Below the pieces are notes generated by a model, which worked only from the letters and a program-made list of their open reading frames with translations, was not told where the DNA came from and ran no database searches. Shown here piece after piece: positions 15,891 through 26,791 of a stretch of 64,000 nt of DNA. The stretch spans positions 1 to 64,000 of the forward strand of contig JNJK01000016.1 of NCBI GenBank assembly GCA_000701625.1, in the 5' to 3' direction. The DNA is from Lachnospiraceae bacterium MC2017. Lineage in GTDB: Bacteria; Bacillota; Clostridia; Lachnospirales; Lachnospiraceae. The translations under genes were made by a program, and so were the position numbers. Each line of letters opens with the position of its first letter. Positions within the stretch are counted from its first letter, which is position 1.

Positions 15891-16054
15891 GAACGAAAAA
15901 ACAAAGTTATGCAGTGTGTTTTTGCGGACGGAGACTATAGTGTCGGCTCATGGAACCAAAGTGGTTCAGGAGACTTATGGATCGTCTGTATGATTCTGGC
16001 AGGGTATATCACAGTTCCTTAAGGTCATGCAGATTTTTAACGCAGGGTAGAAAA

Positions 16055-16267
16055 ATGTATAAATTTAATGATATTGAAAATCTGATCGAATGGCTTGAGA
16101 GTTTCGTTGATCGTGGTATTTCTCTTTTTTTAATGGGAGAGCGAGTATCGCCGATACAGGCAGCAGAAGCGGTGATGAATATGAGCGGAGCTTTTATGGC
16201 AGACTTCGTTCATGATAACGCAGGCTGTCTCAGAGAAATCCGCTATGATATGGTCAGATATGTGTAA
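16055..16267 (+). CDS. Hypothetical 70-residue protein
   Basis: Small soluble protein beginning MYKFNDIENLIEWLESFVDRG, mostly helical with a hydrophobic middle and no recognised domain. The frame is open further back to an ATG at 15950. I prefer ATG 16055, which has AGGGTAG at a normal distance and begins the acidic helix. It is followed by a terminator and may share the transcript of the structured RNA at 15698. Its reality as a gene is plausible but not proven. Confidence 0.5.
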   Translation: MYKFNDIENLIEWLESFVDRGISLFLMGERVSPIQAAEAVMNMSGAFMADFVHDNAGCLREIRYDMVRYV

Positions 16268-16285
16268 AATTTAAGTGAATATTAA

Positions 16286-16371
16286 GAAACGGTCGGAGAA
16301 TCGTATGCAGCATTTCGAAAGGCGCCCCAAAAGCTTAAAAACTGCAGGTTTCTTCGGCCGTTTCTTTTTTT
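16286..16371 (+). terminator. Terminator with a long insert loop
   Basis: GAAACGGTCGGAG (16286-16298) pairs with CTTCGGCCGTTTC (16352-16364, two wobbles), followed by T7. The 53-nt loop contains TGCAG/CTGCA, giving a two-tier hairpin. Confidence 0.75.
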
Positions 16372-16388
16372 CTTTATCTATTTATATA

Positions 16389-16397
16389 TGTTATAAT
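16389..16397 (+). promoter_or_regulatory. Extended -10 promoter of the GH18 gene
   Basis: TGTTATAAT (TG at 16389-16390, TATAAT at 16392-16397). The -35 region is poor. Confidence 0.5.
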
Positions 16398-16458
16398 ATT
16401 TAGACTGTGGGGTTAAGGGGTATGCGTAGCAATATCATCAAAATAGGTTATGAAAGGT

Positions 16459-16492
16459 ACAGAATTTATACTGGGTTAAAAATTCTGTTTTT
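16459..16492 (+). terminator. Attenuator-like hairpin just before the GH18 start
   Basis: ACAGAATTT (16459-16467) pairs perfectly with AAATTCTGT (16480-16488), followed by T5, ending 8 nt before ATG 16501. It looks like an intrinsic terminator placed so that it could stop transcription or mask initiation. Confidence 0.55.
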
Positions 16493-16500
16493 AGTGATTT

Positions 16501-18312
16501 ATGAAGCTTAACGATGGCAGCCTTAACGAAATAGAGCATGAGGACATTGAGACTGTTCGACGCCGGGTTGAGAACAGGAAGCGTGGACACAGAAGACACC
16601 GCAGATCCGGACACGATGGTCATAGAAAGGGAAGGATCATTGTACTGCTTATCCCCGTTTTAATAATTCTTATCATAGCAGGGATCATCATAGGTGCTAT
16701 TAAGGGCGGAGCGTTGGATGATATAGGTTCGTCCAATGAGGAAGCAGATCGAAATGCCTTATTTGGGATAACAGATGAAAAACAGGTCGGTATACTGTTA
16801 AACAATAATTATATAGAAGATACAGCGGTTCTTTCTAATGGAAAGATATATCTTCCGTTGGAATTTGTGTTAGAAAATCTAAATTCATGGTTTTATTACG
16901 ATTCAAATGAAGGGCTTTTGCTGTATTCCACACCTTCAGAAACAAGGCAGTGGGCCGAAGGAGATACAAACCTCCTGAAACAGGATGGAAAAACATATAT
17001 CGCACTGGATCTGGTAAAAGAATATACATCACTTACCGTAAGTGAACTTATGGAAGATCCGTCGAGGATCGTTATAAGAACAGAATTTGGGACAGTTACG
17101 ACTGCAGATGTTACAAAGAGCAGTGCGGTCCGTGTATCAGATTCAAAGAAGAGCGAAGTGATCACCAAAGCTAAAAAAGGTGATAAGGTACGCATCATTA
17201 GTTCTAATAATCTTTGGAGCACAGTTGAAACTTCTGACGGATATATTGGATATATCAGAAATAAGCGCCTTGCTTCATTTAGTGAGAGTGAAGAAACGGC
17301 AGACAATACAGTTGCAGATCTCAATTATGACAATATTTCCTATGGTGGAAAAATAATACTTGGATGGCATCAGGTTACAAATAAAGATGCAAATACGACA
17401 ATAGACAGTATGCTTACGTCCGACAGATCGATGAATGTGATAAGTCCGACATGGTATTCCATTACAGATACAGAGGGAAATCTTTCTGATTTATCATCTG
17501 CGGATTATGTTACTAAAGCGCATAACGCAGGGGTTAGAGTTTGGGCAGTCGTTGATAATTTCAATGTCTCAGGATTCAGTGCAACAGAGGGTTCATTTGA
17601 AGTCCTGTCATATACATCCAAGAGACAGAAACTTATCAGCACGCTGGTTTCCAGTGTGGCTGCTTCGGGTGCAGACGGTATCAATGTAGATTTTGAGGAA
17701 TTATCCGGAGAAACCGGACTTCACTTTGCTCAGTTTGTAAAGGAACTTTACATCGCAGCTCATGCACAGGGGCTTGTGGTATCTGTAGATAACTATGTTC
17801 CTAAGGCATATTCAATGCTGTATCACAGAGAGGTTCAGGGCGTTGTATGTGACTATGTTGTTATAATGGGATATGATGAACATACAGCTGGCTCAGATGA
17901 GGCTGGACCGGTAGCATCTATTGATTTTGTGCGCGATGGCATCGAGCAGACGATGTTAGATGTGAATCCGTCAAAGATCATAAATGGTGTTCCTTTCTAT
18001 ACGAGGATATGGGAAGAAGAAAATGGAACAGTAAAGAATTCTTCTGCAGTTGGCATGAATGAGGCAGCGTCCTTTGTGTCAAATCATGGAATGACAACCG
18101 CTTGGGATGATGTTTCAGGTGCAAATTATGCAGAGGGAACATCAGGAAACACCACTTACAGGGTATGGCTTGAGGATGAAGAGTCAATAAAAGAAAAGTT
18201 TTCTGTGATGGATGCAAATAATATCGCAGGAGCTGCATTTTGGAAATTGGGACTTGAGTCTTCTGATATATGGAATTGTATAGAAGCGTATGCTTCCGGA
18301 AATAGTCAGTGA
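16501..18312 (+). CDS. Membrane-anchored SH3/GH18 wall protein
   Basis: 603 residues. A very basic cytoplasmic tail (about 20-42) precedes one membrane helix (about 44-65). Outside the cell come a copper-amine-oxidase-like stalk region (about 95-165), a bacterial SH3 domain (about 205-260, AVRVSDSKKSEVITKAKKGDKV) and a glycoside hydrolase 18 domain (about 280-600). The GH18 motif is DGINVDFEEL with catalytic Glu399. It resembles YaaH/YdhD-type hydrolases that cut N-acetylglucosamine bonds in wall or spore cortex. No strong ribosome site is seen; only AGTGAT precedes the ATG. Likely cell-wall remodelling. Confidence 0.85.
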   Translation: MKLNDGSLNEIEHEDIETVRRRVENRKRGHRRHRRSGHDGHRKGRIIVLLIPVLIILIIAGIIIGAIKGGALDDIGSSNEEADRNALFGITDEKQVGILLNNNYIEDTAVLSNGKIYLPLEFVLENLNSWFYYDSNEGLLLYSTPSETRQWAEGDTNLLKQDGKTYIALDLVKEYTSLTVSELMEDPSRIVIRTEFGTVTTADVTKSSAVRVSDSKKSEVITKAKKGDKVRIISSNNLWSTVETSDGYIGYIRNKRLASFSESEETADNTVADLNYDNISYGGKIILGWHQVTNKDANTTIDSMLTSDRSMNVISPTWYSITDTEGNLSDLSSADYVTKAHNAGVRVWAVVDNFNVSGFSATEGSFEVLSYTSKRQKLISTLVSSVAASGADGINVDFEELSGETGLHFAQFVKELYIAAHAQGLVVSVDNYVPKAYSMLYHREVQGVVCDYVVIMGYDEHTAGSDEAGPVASIDFVRDGIEQTMLDVNPSKIINGVPFYTRIWEEENGTVKNSSAVGMNEAASFVSNHGMTTAWDDVSGANYAEGTSGNTTYRVWLEDEESIKEKFSVMDANNIAGAAFWKLGLESSDIWNCIEAYASGNSQ

Positions 18313-18322
18313 GAAGTTTGAA

Positions 18323-19378
18323 ATGGAAACAGAGATAATAAAAGCGTACGGCGATCCTGAAAGAGATGCCGCACTGATGGAAAAAGCAGGAAAGATAATA
18401 AAGGACGGCGGATTGGTTGCCATGCCTACAGAAACTGTATATGGTCTCGCAGGAGATGCACTTAATCCCGGATCCTCAAAAAAGATCTATGAGGCAAAGG
18501 GAAGGCCGTCTGATAATCCTTTGATCGTTCATATAGCTGAGCTTTCTGCTCTTGAAAGAATAGTGAGCGAAATACCTGACAGTGCAAGGAAGCTGGCAGA
18601 GAAGTTTTGGCCCGGGCCACTTACCATGGTATTTCGTAAATCAGACGTGGTTCCGCTTGAGACTACCGGAGGGCTTGATACGGTAGCTGTAAGAATGCCT
18701 GTAAATGAGATTTCAAGGGAATTTATCCTGGCATCGGGCGGATATATTGCAGCACCGAGTGCAAACAGATCCGGAAGACCGAGCTGCACGACAGCTGAGC
18801 ACGTCATGGAAGACATGAATGGCGTGATACCTCTTATAATAGATGGAGGAGAGGTCGGGATCGGTATTGAGTCTACGATAATCGATCTGACAGGTGATAT
18901 ACCGTGTCTTCTTAGACCCGGATACATAAATCTGGAGATGCTTTCGGAGGTGTTGGGAAAGGTTGACGTAGATCCGTCAATAGGAGGTGTATTAAGTCCT
19001 GATGCACATCCAAAGGCTCCCGGCATGAAGTATAAGCATTATGCCCCTAAGGGAGAGCTGTTCATAGTAAAAGGTTCTCAGGAAAAAGTCGTGGAAAAGA
19101 TAAACTCTCTTGCCCGTGAACATGAAGTCAGGGGAGAAAAAACGGCTGTTATCGCGACAGATGAGACACGCGATCGATATAAATGTGATATTGTTGAGAC
19201 AGTGGGAACACGTGATAAAGAGGAGACTATAGCGCATAATCTGTTCCGTGTACTTAGAGACATGGATGATCTGGGTGTCTCGACTATTTATACAGAGGAA
19301 TTTAATACTCCCGTCATGGGAATGGCTATAATGAACAGGCTCATAAGGGCAGCAGGACATAAGATCATAGAGTGTTGA
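18323..19378 (+). CDS. sua5: L-threonylcarbamoyladenylate synthase (Sua5)
   Basis: 351 residues: YrdC domain (about 20-200) plus the C-terminal Sua5 domain, so the long Sua5/YwlC form. It makes threonylcarbamoyl-AMP from Thr, bicarbonate and ATP for the t6A37 modification of ANN-decoding tRNAs. Motifs are MPTETVYGLAGDA, KGRPSDNPLIVHI, PSANRSGRPSCTTAEHV and CLLRPG. ATG 18323 lies 10 nt after the GH18 stop with a weak GAGAAG; another ATG at 18290 lies inside the previous gene. Probably co-transcribed with GH18 and rpiB. Confidence 0.92.
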   Translation: METEIIKAYGDPERDAALMEKAGKIIKDGGLVAMPTETVYGLAGDALNPGSSKKIYEAKGRPSDNPLIVHIAELSALERIVSEIPDSARKLAEKFWPGPLTMVFRKSDVVPLETTGGLDTVAVRMPVNEISREFILASGGYIAAPSANRSGRPSCTTAEHVMEDMNGVIPLIIDGGEVGIGIESTIIDLTGDIPCLLRPGYINLEMLSEVLGKVDVDPSIGGVLSPDAHPKAPGMKYKHYAPKGELFIVKGSQEKVVEKINSLAREHEVRGEKTAVIATDETRDRYKCDIVETVGTRDKEETIAHNLFRVLRDMDDLGVSTIYTEEFNTPVMGMAIMNRLIRAAGHKIIEC

Positions 19379-19454
19379 TCTATATGATGATAAAGGTTGT
19401 TTATGCATGAAGTCACATGCTTTACACATATGAAAAAAGTTGGAGGATATAAAA

Positions 19455-19895
19455 ATGAAAATCGCAATAGGATGTGATCATGGTGGATATGATCTGAAGA
19501 TGCAGGTCATTGAGCACCTGAAGGAAGAAGGCTATGAGGTAAAGGATTTCGGATGTCATGACAAGGAATCCTGTGATTATCCTGTATATGGTCATGCAGT
19601 AGCTAAATCCGTAGCTTCTGGGGAATCAGACCGCGGAATCGTTATCTGTACTACAGGAATCGGCATTTCTATCGCTGCAAATAAAGTTCCGGGTATCCGT
19701 GCTGCCATCTGTACAAATGAGCTTATGGCAAAGATGACACGTCTCCATAATAATGCAAATGTACTTGCACTCGGAGCAAATGTGGTAGGCCCTGGTCTTG
19801 CATTCTCGATTACAGATATTTTCCTTTCAACCGAATTTTCTGAAGGCGAACGTCATATCAGACGAATCAACGCGATAGAGGATCTTAACGTATAA
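19455..19895 (+). CDS. rpiB: Ribose-5-phosphate isomerase B
   Basis: 146-residue RpiB interconverting ribulose 5-phosphate and ribose 5-phosphate. The start IAIGCDHGGYDLK, the DYPVYGH segment and CTTGIGISIAANK (catalytic Cys and anion hole) are diagnostic, as is TRLHNNANVLALG. GGAGG at 19442-19446 fits ATG 19455. The stop overlaps the next start by one base (TAATG), indicating coupling. It supplies pentose phosphate usable by Prs and the nucleoside salvage enzymes in the window. Confidence 0.94.
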   Translation: MKIAIGCDHGGYDLKMQVIEHLKEEGYEVKDFGCHDKESCDYPVYGHAVAKSVASGESDRGIVICTTGIGISIAANKVPGIRAAICTNELMAKMTRLHNNANVLALGANVVGPGLAFSITDIFLSTEFSEGERHIRRINAIEDLNV

Positions 19896-21271
19896 TGAAA
19901 AAACGACTCCTGAAAAACTGCATGCTGCTTTTGCTGTGTGCGGCAGTGGGAGCTGGATCTTTGAGCTCTGCATTGTCAGTGCAGGCAAAGTCTACGTCTG
20001 AAAAATTAAAAGAGGCGCAGCAGAACAAAAAAGATACAGAAAAGAAACTCGATGACACTTCGGATCGTATAGATGATCTGAAGGATACAAAACAGGGTCT
20101 CCAGAATAATCTGAGTGACCTAAATACCCAGCTTGCTTCTGTTTCTGACAAGATCGCTGAGATTGAGGGCCAGGAAGCTGATAAGGAAGCTGAGATAGAA
20201 GAAACGACAAAAGCTCTGGCGGCAGCCGAGGAACAGCAGGCTGCCCAGTATGAATACATAAAAGCCAGAATCCGTGTTGTCTATGAGAGAGGTAAGGAAA
20301 ACTATCTGGAACTATTTCTCAGGACAACAAATTTCAGTGAATTTCTGAACCGTGCCGAATATGTGTCAAAGGTAAATCAGTACGATGAGCAGATGCTGGA
20401 TAAATATGAGAAGCTGGTAGAGGATACAAAAGAGAAAAAAGCCGAGCTGGAGGAAGATAAGGCAGAGCTTGAAAGTCTGCACGAAGATGCAAAGGTTGAG
20501 CAGGCAAAGGTGCAGAAACTTGTAGACTCTACAAAGAACTCGATTACGGCATATGCCGGTGCGATCTCTGAGGCAGAAGCTGAAGCACTTGCGTATGAAG
20601 CAAAGCTCATAGCGGCTAAGAATACCATCAGTGCATTGAAAGAACAGCTGAAAAAGGAAGAAGAACTGGCGCGTCTCTCTGCTTCCATGAAGAAGAGAAG
20701 CCTTTCTGAAGTAACTATAGGGAAGGGAGAAAAAGAGATGCTGGCAGCGCTTATCCAATGCGAAGCCGGTGGAGAGCCTTGGGCAGGAAAGATCGCGGTA
20801 GGTGCGGTCGTAATGAACCGTGTAATGTCCGGAGCATTTCCTAATACCATTACCGGTGTAATATACCAGTCAGGTCAGTTTGAACCGGTTTCCTCCGGAC
20901 GATTTGCAATCGTTCTCGGGCAGGGAGCTAATTCGGAGTGTACAAAGGCTGCTGAGCAGGCAATGGCCGGATCAAATAACATAGGTGAGTGCCTGTTCTT
21001 CAGAACGATCGTGCCCGGAATCAAGGGAACGATAATCGGCCACCACGTATTCTACCTGTATTGGACAGGAAAATACTCGGGTTACGGAACAGCAGAAGAT
21101 TCGTTAAAAGATGGTCCCGGAGCTGCAACCGGAGCACCGGAGAGTAGTTCTGAATCATCAGATGAGAAGGAGTCAGAGGAGAATTCCGATGACAAGTCAG
21201 AAGACACATCAGATGAAAAATCTGATGATAAGGGCGATGATGAAGATGATGAGGATGAAGAAGAAAATTGA
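19895..21271 (+). CDS. Secreted coiled-coil SleB-type cell wall hydrolase
   Basis: 458 residues. A signal peptide (1-31, ending VQAKS) is followed by a long coiled coil (about 35-255, rich in Lys/Glu/Ala/Gln) like the PcsB/CwlO N-terminal domain. A Hydrolase_2 (SleB-like) domain follows (about 280-400) with ALIQCEAGGEPWAGKIAVGAV, where Glu of QCEAGGE is the expected catalytic acid, and VIYQSGQFEPV. A Ser/Asp/Glu-rich tail (about 405-458) ends the protein. This combination suggests a peptidoglycan hydrolase controlled through its coiled coil, as in division-linked PcsB/CwlO systems. It is translationally coupled to rpiB and followed by a terminator. Confidence 0.88.
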   Translation: MKKRLLKNCMLLLLCAAVGAGSLSSALSVQAKSTSEKLKEAQQNKKDTEKKLDDTSDRIDDLKDTKQGLQNNLSDLNTQLASVSDKIAEIEGQEADKEAEIEETTKALAAAEEQQAAQYEYIKARIRVVYERGKENYLELFLRTTNFSEFLNRAEYVSKVNQYDEQMLDKYEKLVEDTKEKKAELEEDKAELESLHEDAKVEQAKVQKLVDSTKNSITAYAGAISEAEAEALAYEAKLIAAKNTISALKEQLKKEEELARLSASMKKRSLSEVTIGKGEKEMLAALIQCEAGGEPWAGKIAVGAVVMNRVMSGAFPNTITGVIYQSGQFEPVSSGRFAIVLGQGANSECTKAAEQAMAGSNNIGECLFFRTIVPGIKGTIIGHHVFYLYWTGKYSGYGTAEDSLKDGPGAATGAPESSSESSDEKESEENSDDKSEDTSDEKSDDKGDDEDDEDEEEN

Positions 21272-21302
21272 GCAGTAACCCCAAAGGTTTCTGACAGTTA
21301 AT

Positions 21303-21353
21303 AAACCGGAAAGATTTCGCATATTTACGCGAGTCTCTCCGGTTTTCGTTTTT
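21303..21353 (+). terminator. Terminator of the wall hydrolase operon
   Basis: AAACCGGA (21303-21310) pairs with TCCGGTTTT (21338-21346), then TTTTT at about 21349-21353. Confidence 0.7.
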
Positions 21354-21828
21354 ACACAACACGGGAAGTTAATTCCTGTGTCAGAGTATCAAATTTTCCC
21401 GAATAAATAATGTCTAAAAGAGCTGCAAGAGAATGAAGGGCGCGCTTAACACCTTCTGCATCAAGCAGACCCTTATCAAGCGCCTCCCCAAATTCATCAA
21501 TATCCATAACTTTCACAAATCCGTCCGGATAAACCAGAACATCAGCAAGTAAATCCCTGATGATCAGTGTAGTATCATCGGGATACTCGTAATCAACAAT
21601 ATCACAATACCAGTAAATCGGGTTTCCGTCAGGCTTTAAAAAGCGGCTGACCTTATAACCCTCTTTAAGGAAATAACAGGACATTCCATGATCGAAATTT
21701 TTCTTTGGATGAAGCGTCCGCCATTTGGTCACAATGATTCGGTCATCAGCATAGATGATCTCATCATCTTTCAGGAGAATACACTCCTCCGGGATTAGTC
21801 TCTTACGAAATAGCTTAAGCTCTGGCAT
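21352..21828 (-). CDS. DUF402 domain protein
   Basis: 158 residues of a DUF402/FAU-1-like fold. Typical motifs are RTLHPKKNFDHGMSCYFL, the strongly conserved NPIYWYCDIVDYEY (about 69-82) and LLADVLVYPDGFVKVMDIDE (about 94-113) with metal-binding acids. Some members are nucleoside di/triphosphatases with Mg2+ (Ntdp), so a similar activity is possible. I chose ATG 21828 because AAGGA lies 8 nt before it; ATG 21837 has no spacing. It follows atpC by about 11 nt, so it is the last gene of the ATP synthase transcript. Confidence 0.78.
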   Translation of the reverse strand: MPELKLFRKRLIPEECILLKDDEIIYADDRIIVTKWRTLHPKKNFDHGMSCYFLKEGYKVSRFLKPDGNPIYWYCDIVDYEYPDDTTLIIRDLLADVLVYPDGFVKVMDIDEFGEALDKGLLDAEGVKRALHSLAALLDIIYSGKFDTLTQELTSRVV

Positions 21829-21839
21829 ATTGGGCATCC

Positions 21840-22256
21840 TTATGAAGAATGGTTCTTTCCGGCAGTCTCGATACGAACAAGAGAGCGATAAAGTTTCGCC
21901 TCAGCCCGATTTCTTGCTTCTTTACTCAGGTTTTGCTTATTAAGACGTTCCTGGGCTTCTCTATGTGCAGCCTCGGCACGCGCCACGTCGATATCTTCAC
22001 TCCACTCCCAGGTGGTAGGAAGAACACGGCACTCTCCGTTCATTACAGATATCATACCACCAATGCAGGCTGCTGTGCGCTCGGAATTATCTTCCATTAC
22101 AACAACTGCAGTACCCATACCTATGGCAGAACAGTAATTCATATGCCGTGCCAGGATGGCGACATCGCCATCCACGGTACGGAGCATGATGCGCTGCACG
22201 TTTCCCTCATATTCCAGGCCATCCATGGAAACTACCTGTAAAGGAAAGGTAGACAT
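21840..22256 (-). CDS. atpC: ATP synthase epsilon subunit
   Basis: 138-residue F1 central-stalk subunit that binds gamma and can inhibit ATP hydrolysis. An N-terminal beta-sandwich (about 1-85, FPLQVVSMDGLEYEGNVQRI ... GDVAILARHMNYCSAIG) and a C-terminal helical hairpin (ARAEAAHREAQERL) are visible. GAGGTG precedes ATG 22256. It lies 26 nt after atpD and just before the DUF402 gene. Confidence 0.92.
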   Translation of the reverse strand: MSTFPLQVVSMDGLEYEGNVQRIMLRTVDGDVAILARHMNYCSAIGMGTAVVVMEDNSERTAACIGGMISVMNGECRVLPTTWEWSEDIDVARAEAAHREAQERLNKQNLSKEARNRAEAKLYRSLVRIETAGKNHSS

Positions 22257-22282
22257 ATTATCACCTCATTTCAATGAGAGAC

Positions 22283-23695
<1,413 letters not shown>

Positions 23696-23763
23696 TTATT
23701 TGTTTGCGAATTGCGGGAGTCTGATTCCCTTTACTCCCCTTATTTTTTACACGGAACAGGATT

Positions 23764-24624
23764 TTACGAACCACCCTCGGCACCTGCCACGATTTCTGTA
23801 ATTTCCTGTGTAATGCTTGCCTGTCTTGCTCTGTTGTAGAACAGCGACAGTTTATCGATCATCTCTGAAGCATTATCGGTTGCTGCTTCCATGGCTGTCC
23901 GGCGTGCGGCAAGCTCACTGGCAACAGAAACATTTATACTTGTATAGAGAAGACCGGACAAGTATTCCGGTACGATATCATTAAATACTGTTTCACTATC
24001 CGGCTCGTACAGGATAAGATCCCGGGCTTTGCCGGTCTCTTTCTCATCAGATGCGAAATCTGAGAGAGGAAGCATGGAACTTGCTTCCGGTACCTGAGAC
24101 AGCATGGAGACAAAATTCGTATAACACAGATATACGTGTCCGAACTCGCCCTTTTTGAATGCCTCGCAGATCAGGCGTCCGATCTCAAAGCAGTCCGAGA
24201 TGGTAACTGCAGCAACCTCAGCGTACTCCTCTGTAAAGAGAGGTACCTTTTTGTGCTTAAAGTATTCCACACTCTTCTTACCGATAGGGAAAACGGTGAT
24301 ATCACGTCCCTCAGTGGCTTTCTCAACAAACTTGAAAAGGTTTGAATTATATCCGCCTGCAAGTCCGCGGTCACCGGCTATGACAATATAGAGCCATTTG
24401 TCATTATCTGTCGCCTTTGTATAAGGAGACTGAAAATCGGTATTTCCGTTCGCGATATTTGTAAGGGTATCCTTTAAAATATCGAGATAAGGTTTGCTCT
24501 GATCGGCTTTTTCCTTAGCTTTACGAAGTTTAGATGCAGCTACGAGCTGCATGGCCTTCGTGATCTGCATGGTACTCTGTACGCTTTTGATCCGGAGTTT
24601 CACAGCCTTCATATTTGCAGCCAT
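23764..24624 (-). CDS. atpG: ATP synthase gamma subunit
   Basis: 286-residue rotor stalk of F1. The N-terminal helix LRIKSVQSTMQITKAMQLVAASK and C-terminal ITQEITEIVAGAE are conserved and form the coiled coil turning inside alpha3beta3. AGGAGG lies before ATG 24624. Positioned normally between atpA and atpD. Confidence 0.95.
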   Translation of the reverse strand: MAANMKAVKLRIKSVQSTMQITKAMQLVAASKLRKAKEKADQSKPYLDILKDTLTNIANGNTDFQSPYTKATDNDKWLYIVIAGDRGLAGGYNSNLFKFVEKATEGRDITVFPIGKKSVEYFKHKKVPLFTEEYAEVAAVTISDCFEIGRLICEAFKKGEFGHVYLCYTNFVSMLSQVPEASSMLPLSDFASDEKETGKARDLILYEPDSETVFNDIVPEYLSGLLYTSINVSVASELAARRTAMEAATDNASEMIDKLSLFYNRARQASITQEITEIVAGAEGGS

Positions 24625-24674
24625 GTTTCCTCCTAGCTGGCAGAGTATTGAACTCTGTCAAAAACCTCCGGCGT

Positions 24675-26198
24675 TTAAGCTCTCTGCTTTACGAAGTTGT
24701 CCGTAAATGCCTTAAGGGCTGCCTTCAGCTTGTCTTCAGTATCCTGTTCCAGCTTTCCGGTCTCGCGGATAGCCTTCATAGCTGCGAGTCCGTCCGGATC
24801 CTGGTCGAGGTAACGATTCAGCTCGGCTTCATAGGTTCGGATATCCGAAACCTCTACCGGAGCAAGAATGTTATTGACTACGGCATAAAGAATAGCAACC
24901 TGCTTTTCAACCTCAGCCGGAGAATTCTTGTCCTGCTTCAGGACTTCAACGATTCTTTCACCCTGTGCCAGACGAGCCTTTGTATCTTCGTCAAGATCGG
25001 AACCGAACTGAGCGAAGCTCTGCAGCTCACGGTACTGGGAATAGATCAGCTTAAGGGTACCGGCAACCTTCTTCATTGCCTTTGTCTGTGCGTTACCACC
25101 AACTCGGGATACAGAGATACCGGGGTTAACAGCCGGCATGATACCGGAGTGGAAAAGCTCTGTCTCCAGGAAGATCTGTCCGTCTGTGATGGAGATAACG
25201 TTTGTCGGGATGTATGCAGATACGTCGCCCGCCTGTGTCTCGATGATAGGAAGAGCAGTAAGAGAACCGCCGCCCTTTTCCTGAGAAAGCTTAGCAGCTC
25301 TCTCAAGCAGTCTTGAGTGCAGGTAGAAAACGTCACCCGGGTAAGCCTCACGTCCGGGCGGTCTGCGGATCAGGAGGGAAAGTGCACGGTAAGCAACCGC
25401 ATGCTTACTTAAGTCATCATAGATGATGAGGACGTGCTTGCCCTTCTCCATAAAGTATTCACCCATAGCACATCCTGCGTACGGTGCGATGTACTGAAGC
25501 GGGCTTGGCTCTGAAGCAGTAGCTGCAACTACGATACTGTAGTCCATTGCTCCGTTATTCTTCAGATCTGTAACGAGTGAAGCAACTGTCGAACGTTTCT
25601 GACCGATAGCTACATAGATACAGATAACATCCTTACCCTTCTGGTTAATGATGGTATCGATAGCGATAGTGGTCTTACCTGTCTGACGGTCACCGATAAT
25701 AAGCTCACGCTGGCCTCTTCCGATAGGGATCATGGAGTCGATAGCCTTGATACCTGTCTGAAGCGGCTCTTTAACGGGCTGTCTGTCAATGATTCCGGGA
25801 GCCGGTGTCTCAACCGGACGGAAATCGTCTGATTCGATCGGTCCTGCACCATCGATTGGCTGTCCAATCGCATTTACAACACGGCCGATCATTTTCTCGC
25901 CTACCGGTACAGAAACGACTCTACCGGTACGTTTAACGGTCTGTCCTTCGCTGATACCTGTATCAACACCGAACAGAACCGCGGAAACTACGGTCTCTTC
26001 AAGGTTCTGTGCCATACCAAAAGTTCCGTTCTGGAACTCCAGAAGCTCGCCGGCCATACAGTTCAGGAGTCCGCTCACACGAGCGATACCATCACCTACG
26101 GTAAGTACCGATCCGGTTTCATTCTGAATGATAGCATTCTGGTAATTCTTGATCTGGCTTCGGATAACCTCGGAAATTTTTTCTGGTTTCAGTTCCAT
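24675..26198 (-). CDS. atpA: ATP synthase alpha subunit
   Basis: 507-residue non-catalytic nucleotide-binding F1 subunit. Walker [12 protein letters not shown], the [10 protein letters not shown]-like [15 protein letters not shown] and the signature [17 protein letters not shown] are present. ATG 26198 ([12 protein letters not shown]) has a perfect GGAGG 9 nt upstream; an in-frame ATG 42 nt earlier is unsupported. The 53-nt gap to atpH holds a hairpin (AACCTGTGC/GCACAGGGTT), perhaps affecting mRNA processing between subunits of different stoichiometry. Confidence 0.96.
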   Translation of the reverse strand: MELKPEKISEVIRSQIKNYQNAIIQNETGSVLTVGDGIARVSGLLNCMAGELLEFQNGTFGMAQNLEETVVSAVLFGVDTGISEGQTVKRTGRVVSVPVGEKMIGRVVNAIGQPIDGAGPIESDDFRPVETPAPGIIDRQPVKEPLQTGIKAIDSMIPIGRGQRELIIGDRQTGKTTIAIDTIINQKGKDVICIYVAIGQKRSTVASLVTDLKNNGAMDYSIVVAATASEPSPLQYIAPYAGCAMGEYFMEKGKHVLIIYDDLSKHAVAYRALSLLIRRPPGREAYPGDVFYLHSRLLERAAKLSQEKGGGSLTALPIIETQAGDVSAYIPTNVISITDGQIFLETELFHSGIMPAVNPGISVSRVGGNAQTKAMKKVAGTLKLIYSQYRELQSFAQFGSDLDEDTKARLAQGERIVEVLKQDKNSPAEVEKQVAILYAVVNNILAPVEVSDIRTYEAELNRYLDQDPDGLAAMKAIRETGKLEQDTEDKLKAALKAFTDNFVKQRA

Positions 26199-26251
26199 TT
26201 TATCCTCCGAGTAAACCTGGGTTAACAACCCTGTGCACAAAGCACAGGTTC

Positions 26252-26791
26252 TTACATAACAGTTTCATTGATTTCTCTGCGGAGCGTATCAAGCCTTCCC
26301 TGCACTGTTCCATCGAGGAGTTTTCCATCGACTTCAACACGGAGACCGCCCATAACAGAAGGATCGTTCTTTTGCTGGAGAATGATCTTTTTGCCGGTCA
26401 TCCGGCTGAGCTTCTCGGTAAGTGCAGAAATATGCGCATCGCTCAAAGGTACGGCAGAAACGACAAGTGCGTCTGCAATGCCGTTATCTTTGAAGTAGCT
26501 CGCACGGAAACGCTTATAGCAGGCAGAGAATTCATGAAGCATTCCACGTTCAGTAAGTATCTTGAGGAAATTCAAAAGATACGGCTGTATGGAATCTCCG
26601 AATGCCTCGTCTAAAAGACGGAGGCGTTCCTTTTTGGGAATGGATGGCTCCAACAGGAGCCTGATGTAATCCGGATTCTCTGCAAAGATCTTCCTTAGCT
26701 CCTCCATTTCATGAAGGATAGCATCAGTCAGATTTTCGGAGAGTGCCAGATCATACAGACTCTGTCCGTATAAATCTCCGGCTTTTGTCAT
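26252..26791 (-). CDS. atpH: ATP synthase delta subunit
   Basis: 179-residue peripheral stalk subunit (OSCP-like) linking F1 to the b subunits. The beginning [14 protein letters not shown] and the C-terminal [36 protein letters not shown] are characteristic. GGGGAGG precedes ATG 26791, which overlaps the stop of atpF by 4 nt. Confidence 0.92.
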   Translation of the reverse strand: MTKAGDLYGQSLYDLALSENLTDAILHEMEELRKIFAENPDYIRLLLEPSIPKKERLRLLDEAFGDSIQPYLLNFLKILTERGMLHEFSACYKRFRASYFKDNGIADALVVSAVPLSDAHISALTEKLSRMTGKKIILQQKNDPSVMGGLRVEVDGKLLDGTVQGRLDTLRREINETVM

